Source: Micromonospora aurantiaca ATCC 27029
GTDB taxonomy: Bacteria > Actinomycetota > Actinomycetes > Mycobacteriales > Micromonosporaceae
NCBI RefSeq assembly: GCF_000145235.1
Contig: NC_014391.1
Coordinates: forward strand, 5,340,001-5,404,000
Direction of reading: 5' to 3'
Length of the DNA: 64,000 bases
Notes under the pieces: model-generated
What the model was told of the DNA's origin: nothing
Seen by the model: the letters and a program-made list of their open reading frames with translations, nothing else
Databases searched by the model: none
Part shown: piece by piece, positions 58,071 through 64,000 of the stretch
Numbering within the stretch: position 1 is the stretch's first letter
Layout of the letters: every line of letters begins with the position of its first letter
Position numbers and translations under genes: made by a program

Positions 58071-58975
58071 GTCGGTGAGATCAGTCGGGCCAGGCGGCGG
58101 CCGAGCGGCGCGGCGCCGGCCACGGCGAGGCCGAGCAGCCGGGCCCCGGCGCGGGCGGTGAGCGCGCCCTGCAACGCGGGCAGCCCGGTGATCCCGGCGC
58201 CGACCGCGGCTCGCACCCGGGCCGGTGACGGGTCGGCGAGCACGCGGGCCTGCGCCCGGCCGTAGCGGACGGCGTACCCGGCGGCGAGCACCGCCGGAAC
58301 CAGCTCCCCGAGCCGAAGGAAGGGCCCCCTCTTAACGCATCCGGTAGAGGAGGGGGCCCCGCTTAACACGGTCGGCCGGGCCGAAGTGGTGAGCGCGATC
58401 AGCGCGGTGCCGGCGAGCGTGAGGCCGGGCAACCGCCGGTCCGCGCCGGTCACCTCGCGGCGGGACAGCGCGGTCACGGTCCAGGTGTGCGCGGCGACTG
58501 TGAGCGCGGCCGGGAGCGCCCGGACCACCCGCCCGCCGGACGCGCCGAGCAGCACGTCCAGCCCTCGGCACGCGGCCATCACCGCCGGCCCGGCGGCGGT
58601 GTTCTTCGCGCGCAGGTCGTACCCCCAGATCGTGGCCGCGAGCGGCAGCGCGACTGCCGCCGCCCGGCGGCCCCCGGCGGCGGTGGCGACCGCGAGCCCG
58701 GCGGCGGTCAGGCCGGACGCGACGCCGAGCGCGACCGACGGGCGCACCCGGCCGGACGGGATCGGCCGCTCCGGCCGCTCGACCGCGTCCAGCCGCCGGT
58801 CAGCCCAGTCGTTGGCGGCCATCCCGGCCCAGTACAGCAGCACCGACGCGCCGGCCAGGGCCGGTGTACGCGGACCGAGCGCACCGGCGGCCGCCGCGCC
58901 GGAGAGCACGTCCCCGGGTACGGAGAGCGCGGCGGGCGCCCGGACCAGCTCGGCCAGGTCGGCCAGGCGGGTCAC
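58067..58975 (-). CDS. eboC: EboC-like UbiA-superfamily prenyltransferase (SCO3242 type)
   Basis: This is a 302-residue multi-span protein. The UbiA motif I with Asp-rich signature is YWAGMAANDWADRRLDAVERP (Asp residues near NDWADRRLD), and motif II is WGYDLRAKN. It would transfer a prenyl group to an acceptor in the membrane. The GTG start overlaps the inositol-phosphate synthase stop by four bases. An in-frame palindromic element (58322-58367) adds about 16-18 residues (including SSTGCVKRGPFL) between two spans; the frame remains open. Confidence 0.85.
   Translation of the reverse strand: MTRLADLAELVRAPAALSVPGDVLSGAAAAGALGPRTPALAGASVLLYWAGMAANDWADRRLDAVERPERPIPSGRVRPSVALGVASGLTAAGLAVATAAGGRRAAAVALPLAATIWGYDLRAKNTAAGPAVMAACRGLDVLLGASGGRVVRALPAALTVAAHTWTVTALSRREVTGADRRLPGLTLAGTALIALTTSARPTVLSGAPSSTGCVKRGPFLRLGELVPAVLAAGYAVRYGRAQARVLADPSPARVRAAVGAGITGLPALQGALTARAGARLLGLAVAGAAPLGRRLARLISPT
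58316..58372. repeat. GGGCCCC...CTTAAC palindromic element inside the prenyltransferase gene
   Basis: GGGCCCCCTC (58322-58331) and GAGGGGGCCC (58350-58359) form perfect 10-base arms. CTTAAC appears after each half (58331-58336 and 58362-58367), so the element also reads as an imperfect direct repeat. Elements of this kind (AAGG, GGGCCCC, CTTAAC, GGTAGAGGAGGG) are, to my knowledge, dispersed in Micromonospora genomes. Here it lies within coding sequence. Confidence 0.8.
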
Positions 58976-60120
58976 GGCGTCACCCGGGCGTGCAGGGCGG
59001 CGGCGAACTCCCGCAGCACCGTCCACTGTTCACCGAGCGCGTGGCCGGTCGCGCCGAGCGGGTCCTTGAAGAAGAACGCCAGCTCGGTCAGCGGGCCGTG
59101 GCGGCCGGCGGCGTGCGCGGCGGCGGTGAGCCGGGCCAGGTCCAGCACGAGCGGCGCGGCGAGCGCCGAGTCGCAGCCGTGCCAGGTGAACTCCATCCGC
59201 ATTCCGGTGCCCAGGAAACCGGCGAACGTGACCAGGTCCCACGCGGTCTTGAAGTCGCCGAGTTCCTCGACGTACTCGATCCGGGTGTGGCCCTGCGGCA
59301 GGTAGCCGAGCGTCTCGGCGAGCACCCGCTGTTTGCTGCCCACCTTCGCGGCGTTGGCGGCCGGGTCGGCGAGCATGGCGCCGTCGCCGCCGCCGAGCAG
59401 GTTCGTGCCGGACCAGGAGCGCACGGCCAGGTGCCGCATCGCGAACATCGGCGCGAGCACCGACTTGAGCAGCGTCTCGCCGGTCTTGCCGTCGTGCCCG
59501 GCGTACGGCAGCTTTCGTTCGGCGGCGAGCGCGGCCAGGGCCGGCAGGCGGGCGCCCGTGGACGGGGTGAAGTCCACGTACGGGCAGCCCGCGGTGAACG
59601 CCGCGTACGCGTATCCGGAGCTGGGCGGCAGCACGTCGGCCGGGCCGGTCAGCGCGTCGCGCAGCGCGGCCAGGTCGCTGTGGGCCGGGTGCGGGGCGGG
59701 CGCCGGTTCGGTGGCGGCGACGTTGACCACCACCACCCGGTCCAGCCCGTTCCGGCTGCGGAAGTCGGTCAGGTCGCGCACCACCGCGGCGATCCGCTCG
59801 CCCTGGCCGCCCTCGGTGGGCGCGGGCCGCAGCGACGCCTCGACGGCGGCCAGGTCGGGCGCCACGGCGTCGGCCAGCCGGGCGGGCAGCACGCCTGCGG
59901 CGGCGAGCGCCTCGGCGCGTTTGGTGAGCGGGGTGGTGACCACGTCGTGGCCGCCGAAGACGAGATCGGCGAAGCCCGGCAGGGCGGGCCCGCGCAGGTC
60001 GGGCAGCTCGGTCACGCAGCCGGTCGGCGCGGTGAGCCCGGCCCGCAGGGCCAGTCCCCCGACCACGCTCGTGGTGGCGACCGAGCCGCGCGCACCCACC
60101 AGCCAGACACCCGTACGCAT
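58972..60120 (-). CDS. Inositol-3-phosphate synthase family protein
   Basis: A 382-residue NAD-dependent sugar-phosphate cyclase homologue. It has VGARGSVATTSVVGGLAL (Rossmann, residues 9-26), FGGHDVV, and the catalytic segment LPYAGHDGKTGETLLKSVLAPM with SWSGTNLLGGGDG, then KVGSKQRVL and FTWHGCDSALAAPLVLDLARL. True synthases make inositol 3-phosphate from glucose 6-phosphate. The shorter length matches the actinobacterial ebo-linked form. It is the first gene of the ebo-type operon, taking the place of the EboD-type cyclase. Confidence 0.9.
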   Translation of the reverse strand: MRTGVWLVGARGSVATTSVVGGLALRAGLTAPTGCVTELPDLRGPALPGFADLVFGGHDVVTTPLTKRAEALAAAGVLPARLADAVAPDLAAVEASLRPAPTEGGQGERIAAVVRDLTDFRSRNGLDRVVVVNVAATEPAPAPHPAHSDLAALRDALTGPADVLPPSSGYAYAAFTAGCPYVDFTPSTGARLPALAALAAERKLPYAGHDGKTGETLLKSVLAPMFAMRHLAVRSWSGTNLLGGGDGAMLADPAANAAKVGSKQRVLAETLGYLPQGHTRIEYVEELGDFKTAWDLVTFAGFLGTGMRMEFTWHGCDSALAAPLVLDLARLTAAAHAAGRHGPLTELAFFFKDPLGATGHALGEQWTVLREFAAALHARVTP

Positions 60121-60151
60121 TCGCGCTACCTCCCCAGGTATGGCCGGTCCA

Positions 60152-60188
60152 CCGGTGCGGCCGGGGAATCCCGGTCCGGCCGCACCGG
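60152..60188 (-). terminator. Hairpin terminator between the Gfo/Idh gene and the ebo operon
   Basis: CCGGTGCGGCCGG (60152-60164) pairs perfectly with CCGGCCGCACCGG (60176-60188) across an 11-base loop, about 140 bases downstream of the Gfo/Idh stop. It suggests that the ebo operon has its own promoter. Confidence 0.65.
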
Positions 60189-60330
60189 AGGGCCGTGCTG
60201 GTCGTGCCGGCGGACACCGGCGGCACGCTCCCCGGAGCCGGCCTCGTCCCCGCCGCGGGGCGCAACCGCGGCGGGCCCTCGCCGGCCGGCGCCGGTGAGT
60301 GTCGACGGACCCCGTAGGGGCCGTCTCGGG

Positions 60331-61536
60331 TCAGGCGGAAGCTTCGGCCAGAGCGGGCTCCACCTCCGTCCAGGCGGCCCGCTCGGCCGAGCGGGTCACC
60401 GCGTCGAGCACGAGCTGGACCTGCAACGCGTCGGCGAACGACGGGGCCGGGTCGGCGCCGGTGGCGACCGCCTCGACGAAGTCGCGCGCCTGGTGGGTGA
60501 AGGAGTGCTCGTAGCCGATGATGTGGCCGGGCGGCCACCACGCACCCAGGTACGGGTGGTCCGGCTCGGTCACCAGGATCCGGCTGAAGCCCTGCTCGGC
60601 GGCCGGCCGGGTGGCGTCCAGGAACTCCAGCTCGTTGAGGCGTTCCAGGTCGAACACGACGCTGCCGCGCGAGCCGTTGATCTCGACCCGCAGGGCGTTC
60701 TTGCGGCCGGTGGCGAACCGGGTCGCCTCGTACGTGGCCAGCGCTCCCCCGTCGAGCCTGGCCACGAACACCGCCGCGTCGTCAACTGTCACCTGGCCCG
60801 TCGCGCTGCCGTTGCCGTCGGCCTGCGCGGCCAGGCCGCTCGACCCGGCGACGAGCGGCCGCTGACGCACGAACGTCTCGGTGAGCGCGCTGACCCCGGT
60901 GACGAGCTGGCCGGTGACGTACTGGGTCAGGTCGATGATGTGCGCGCCGATGTCACCGAGCGCGCCGGAGCCCGCCCTGTCCTTCTGCAACCGCCACACC
61001 AGCGGGAACTGCGGGTCGACGATCCAGTCCTGGAGGTAGGTCGCCCGGACGTGCCGGATCTCGCCGATCCGCCCGTCGGCCACCAGCTGCCGCATCAGGG
61101 CGACAGCGGGCACCCGCCGGTAGTTGAAGCCGCACATCGCGCGTACCCCGGACTCGCGTGCCCGGGCCGCGGCCTCGGTCATCTCGCGGGCCTCGGCGAC
61201 GCTGTTCGCCAGCGGCTTCTCGCACAGCACGTGCTTGCCCGCGGCGAGCGCGGCGAGTGCGATCTCGCGGTGGCTGTCCCCCGGCGTGCAGATGTCGACC
61301 ACGTCGATCTCGTCGGACTCGACGAGCCGCCGCCAGTCGGTGGTGTAGCCGTCCCAGCCGAGCCGGTCGGCGGCCTCGGCCACCTTCGGCTCGTCGCGGC
61401 CGCAGACGAGCGCCATCCGCACCCGCGCCGGCAGGTCGAACACCCGGTTCACGGTGCGCCACGCCTGGGAGTGCGCGGCGCCCATGAACGCGTAGCCGAC
61501 CATGCCGACCCGAAGGATGCTGTCGTGACTGGACAA
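60331..61536 (-). CDS. Gfo/Idh/MocA-family oxidoreductase
   Basis: A 401-residue NAD(P)-dependent dehydrogenase. It has a Rossmann N terminus (RVGMVGYAFMGAAHSQAW), the family motif CEKPLANSVAEA (Lys as catalytic/NAD contact, near 97), and GDIGAHIIDLTQYVTG with the catalytic His. It probably oxidises or isomerises a sugar or inositol. The start codon is TTG at 61536, supported by GGGGGGAGACCCACC upstream. It follows the ABC transporter genes and probably forms one transcription unit with them. Confidence 0.9.
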   Translation of the reverse strand: MSSHDSILRVGMVGYAFMGAAHSQAWRTVNRVFDLPARVRMALVCGRDEPKVAEAADRLGWDGYTTDWRRLVESDEIDVVDICTPGDSHREIALAALAAGKHVLCEKPLANSVAEAREMTEAAARARESGVRAMCGFNYRRVPAVALMRQLVADGRIGEIRHVRATYLQDWIVDPQFPLVWRLQKDRAGSGALGDIGAHIIDLTQYVTGQLVTGVSALTETFVRQRPLVAGSSGLAAQADGNGSATGQVTVDDAAVFVARLDGGALATYEATRFATGRKNALRVEINGSRGSVVFDLERLNELEFLDATRPAAEQGFSRILVTEPDHPYLGAWWPPGHIIGYEHSFTHQARDFVEAVATGADPAPSFADALQVQLVLDAVTRSAERAAWTEVEPALAEASA

Positions 61537-61556
61537 GGTGGGTCTCCCCCCGTGTG

Positions 61557-62609
61557 TCAGAACCCGAGCTTCAGGTAGTCGCTCGCGTTCTCCTTGGTGA
61601 TCGTCTCGGAGGCGAGCACGATCTCCTTCGGTACCTGGAGTTCGACCAGGTCGGACATGCCCTTGCCCTGGCCGATCAGGCGGGCCAGGGAGATGGCCGA
61701 GGAGGCCATCGACGGGCTGTAGGTGACTGTGGCCTTGAGGACCGTGTTGTCGGCGGCGATGTCCTCCATGGCCTTCTTGGAGCCGGCGCCGCCGACCATG
61801 ACGAATTCCTTGCGGTTGGCCTGGTTGACCGCCGCGAGCACACCGATGCCCTGGTCGTCGTCGTGGTTCCAGACCGCGTCGATCTTCGGCAGCGCCTGGA
61901 ACAGACCGGTGGCGGCCTGCTGCCCCGAGTCCACTGTGAACTCCGCGGGCCGCCGGTTGGCGACCTTGAACCCGTACGAGGCGAGCGTGTCGGCGAACCC
62001 CTTCGACCGTTCCTGGGTCAGCTCCAGCGACTCGATGCCGGGGATCTCGCCGATCACCGGGTTGCTGACGCCCTTGGCCTTGAGCTGCTCGGCGATGTAG
62101 GTGGCGGCGGCCACCCCCATGCCGTAGTTGTCGCCCTTGATCTGCAGCCGGTAGGCCCGCGCGTCCGGGAAGGCCCGGTCCAGGTTGACCACCGGGATGC
62201 CGGCCTTCATCGCCTCCAGGCCGAACGCGTTGAGTTCCTTGCCGTCGTGCGGCAGCAGCACGATCACGTCGGGCTTCTGCGAGATCAGCGTGGACAGCGC
62301 CGCCCGCTGGGCCGCCGCGTCCGCGCCGGCCTCGACCGACTTCAGCTCCACGTCCTGGTACGCCCCGGCCTGCGCCTTGGCGTTGTTGGTGATGGCGGCG
62401 ATCCAGCCGTGGTCGGCGGCCGGGGCGGAGAAGCCGATGCTCACCTTCTTGCCCGTCTCGGTGTTGGCGCCGGAACCGGCCGCCTTGGTCTGCGCCTCGG
62501 TCGGGTTCTGCTCGTTGCTGGTGCAGCCGGCGAGCAGCACCCCGGCGGAGACGGCGGCCCCGCCGAAGAGCAGCCGGCGGCGGGACAGGTCATGGCGCGG
62601 TGTTCTCAT
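61557..62609 (-). CDS. Sugar ABC transporter substrate-binding lipoprotein
   Basis: A 350-residue periplasmic-binding-protein-1-type protein. The signal has a twin-arginine-like SRRRLLFGG and the lipobox LLAGC (Cys near 29). The body contains GFSAPAADHGWIAAITNNAKAQA, VIVLLPHDGKELNAF, VNLDRAFPDARAYRLQI and VWNHDDDQGIGVLAAV, all typical of ribose/xylitol/inositol-type binding proteins. The ligand is not known. ATG after AGGAGGCGTC. It lies between the permease and the Gfo/Idh gene. Confidence 0.93.
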   Translation of the reverse strand: MRTPRHDLSRRRLLFGGAAVSAGVLLAGCTSNEQNPTEAQTKAAGSGANTETGKKVSIGFSAPAADHGWIAAITNNAKAQAGAYQDVELKSVEAGADAAAQRAALSTLISQKPDVIVLLPHDGKELNAFGLEAMKAGIPVVNLDRAFPDARAYRLQIKGDNYGMGVAAATYIAEQLKAKGVSNPVIGEIPGIESLELTQERSKGFADTLASYGFKVANRRPAEFTVDSGQQAATGLFQALPKIDAVWNHDDDQGIGVLAAVNQANRKEFVMVGGAGSKKAMEDIAADNTVLKATVTYSPSMASSAISLARLIGQGKGMSDLVELQVPKEIVLASETITKENASDYLKLGF

Positions 62610-62702
62610 GACGCCTCCTGGGATGAGGTGGTGGGGTGGTTTCGGGTGTGGCGGGCCGGACCACAGTCGGTACGACGGCAGCCGGGGTGTGCGCGGGTGG
62701 GG

Positions 62703-63791
62703 TCAGGTGGTGGTGGCCCGGTTGCGGGCGAGGAACTGGGTGAGACTGCCGAACTGCACCTGCTGGACCAGGACGGCGGCGACGATGATGCCGCCCTTGA
62801 CCATGTTCTGGGCCTCGGCGGAGAGGTTGTTGATGGCGAACAGGTTGGTGATGGTGGAGAAGATGATCACCCCGAGCAGGGAGCCGATGATCGTTCCCCG
62901 CCCGCCGCTGAGCAGCGTGCCGCCGATGATCGCGGCGGCGATCGCGTCCAGCTCGTAGAGGTTGGCCATCGCCGCCTGCGCGGAGGTGGCCTGCGCGGTC
63001 AGCATGACCGCGGCGATGCCGCAGCACAGGCCGGACAGCGCGTAGAGGAGCACTGTGTGCCGGCGGACGTTGATGCCTGCCAGCCGGGCCGCCTCCGGGT
63101 TGCCGCCGACCGCCACCGTACGGCGGCCGAACGTGGTCCGGTTCAGCAGCACCCAGCCGGCCGCCACCACCGCCACCAGGATGTAGACCAGCAGCGGGAT
63201 GCCGAGCACGTTCGTGCTGGCGATGCCGTTGATGAACGTGTTGCCCGACACCTGGGTCTGCTTGTCGGAGATCTCCGCTGCCAGCCCCCGGGCGGCCACG
63301 AGCATGGCGAGCGTGGCGATGAACGGCACCAGCCGCCCGTACGAGACGAGCAGCCCGTTCACCACGCCGACGGCGAGCCCGACTGTGAGCGCGGTGAAGA
63401 TCATGCCGCCCGCGCCGTAGCTCTGCGTGGCCACTGTGGTGCACCAGACCCCGGCGAGGGCGACGATCGCGCCGACCGACAGGTCGATGCCCCCGCCGAT
63501 GATCACGAAGGTCATGCCGACGGTGACCACGCCGACCACCGAGGCGAGCTTGAGGATGGTGAGCGTGTTGCCCCACACCCAGTTCGGGTCGCCGTAGAGG
63601 TCGGGGCGGGTCAGGACGCCGATGACCACCAGCACGACGAGCGTGGCGAGCAGGCCGAGGTTGCGCTTGACGCCCTCCCCGCCGTCACCGCGCCACCAGG
63701 AGAGCTTCGCCGGCGCGCCGGCCTTCGCGGTCTCCGTCCGCTCCACCGGCGGCGACTGCGCGGGCAGCGAGGATTCTCTGACATCGCTCAT
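62703..63791 (-). CDS. Sugar ABC transporter permease (RbsC type)
   Basis: A 362-residue multi-span permease of the BPD_transp_2 family: an N-terminal cytoplasmic segment, then about ten spans between residues 38 and 345. GMTFVIIGGGIDLSVGAIVALAGV is the diagnostic segment, and GGNPEAARLAGIN and GGTLLSGGRGTIIGSLLG follow. It forms the membrane channel with the ATPase encoded upstream, whose stop overlaps its ATG by four bases. Confidence 0.93.
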   Translation of the reverse strand: MSDVRESSLPAQSPPVERTETAKAGAPAKLSWWRGDGGEGVKRNLGLLATLVVLVVIGVLTRPDLYGDPNWVWGNTLTILKLASVVGVVTVGMTFVIIGGGIDLSVGAIVALAGVWCTTVATQSYGAGGMIFTALTVGLAVGVVNGLLVSYGRLVPFIATLAMLVAARGLAAEISDKQTQVSGNTFINGIASTNVLGIPLLVYILVAVVAAGWVLLNRTTFGRRTVAVGGNPEAARLAGINVRRHTVLLYALSGLCCGIAAVMLTAQATSAQAAMANLYELDAIAAAIIGGTLLSGGRGTIIGSLLGVIIFSTITNLFAINNLSAEAQNMVKGGIIVAAVLVQQVQFGSLTQFLARNRATTT

Positions 63792-64000
63792 GCCGGTGCG
63801 CCTTCCATGAGAGACCCCGCCATGACGAGGTCGAGCACTGTGTTCTCGTCCAGTTCGCCGGCCGGGGCCTCGCGGACCACCCGGCCCTCCCGCATCACCA
63901 GCACCCGGTCGGCCAGGCCCAGCACCTCGGGCACCTCGCTGGAGACCAGCAGCACCCCGACGCCACGGGCGGCCAGATCGCGGATCACCTGGTACAGCTC
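63788..64000 (-). CDS. Sugar ABC transporter ATP-binding protein (partial, C-terminal end)
   Basis: Only the last 70 residues are in the window; the gene continues past the edge. The segment ELYQVIRDLAARGVGVLLVSSEVPEVLGLADRVLVMREGRVV (shown as VGVLLVSSEVPEV and DRVLVMREGRVV) is the second nucleotide-binding half of RbsA/XylG-type ATPases, after the Walker B region. It energises the permease encoded next. Confidence 0.9.
   Translation of the reverse strand, partial: ELYQVIRDLAARGVGVLLVSSEVPEVLGLADRVLVMREGRVVREAPAGELDENTVLDLVMAGSLMEGAPA

Noticed and set aside
1..64000. CRISPR array, prophage or complete insertion sequence
   Set aside because: No evenly spaced direct repeats with unique spacers, no transposase or integrase, and no phage structural genes were seen.

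Overview
The window is high-GC actinobacterial DNA (strong G/C third-position bias, many GTG/TTG starts, GGAGG-type ribosome binding sites). Several things point to Micromonospora or a close relative in the Micromonosporaceae: XRE-DUF397 pairs, a SigE-family sigma factor with its partner, an AAC(3)-type acetyltransferase, and small palindromic repeats of the GATCTTGGAGTTGTGG and GGGCCCC...CTTAAC kinds. The genus is inferred from gene style, not from a database search.

Layout. 1-5 kb: a c-di-AMP riboswitch ahead of a secreted coiled-coil hydrolase-like protein, an SRPBCC protein, a STAS anti-anti-sigma factor, then a redox/stress block (BON protein, peroxiredoxin, DsbA-like thioredoxin). 5-10.8 kb: a large LuxR/MalT-type regulator divergent from a small SRPBCC-like protein, an unusual zinc-type dehydrogenase and a saccharopine-dehydrogenase-like enzyme. 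A palindrome with CTCACCCGG arms recurs upstream of the BON, peroxiredoxin and LuxR/SRPBCC promoters. 10.8-13.7 kb: a MerR regulator fused to a DNA-clamp-like domain, and serS. 13.7-18.4 kb: a minus-strand four-gene redox operon (ferric-reductase-like membrane protein, NuoF-like flavo-iron-sulfur protein, TlpA-like lipoprotein, CcdA). 18.7-22.9 kb: secreted alpha-amylase, L,D-transpeptidase, SDR enzyme, alpha/beta hydrolase.

22.9-26.5 kb is an accessory patch: a VapBC pair beside the stub of another PIN toxin, a small DivIVA-type pair, an XRE-DUF397 pair and a RelE/Phd pair. 26.5-39.7 kb is mixed housekeeping and accessory content: site-2 protease, AldO-like oxidase, LLM flavoenzyme, ArsR-SRPBCC pair, GNAT enzymes, SigE sigma factor, AAC(3), lipoproteins, and at least two broken genes. 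Two tRNA genes (CAT and GTT anticodons) flank an FAD oxidoreductase/MMPL transporter pair.

44.4-64 kb is largely carbohydrate- and metabolite-related: a ROK protein, a sugar-phosphate isomerase, two large secreted multidomain enzymes (ThuA/DUF1080/CBM6/ricin and sugar dehydrogenase/PKD/CBM6/ricin) that share a nearly identical ricin-lectin segment, then a tightly coupled eight-gene minus-strand operon. That operon matches the ebo family (EboA, EboB/TatD, EboC/UbiA-type prenyltransferase, EboE, EboF). An inositol-3-phosphate synthase homologue sits where eboD might be expected, and a polyprenyl diphosphate synthase closes the operon. Upstream of it lie a Gfo/Idh/MocA oxidoreductase and a sugar ABC transporter, cut by the window end. 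The ebo operon, with a palindromic repeat inserted in frame inside its prenyltransferase gene, is the most interesting system here.
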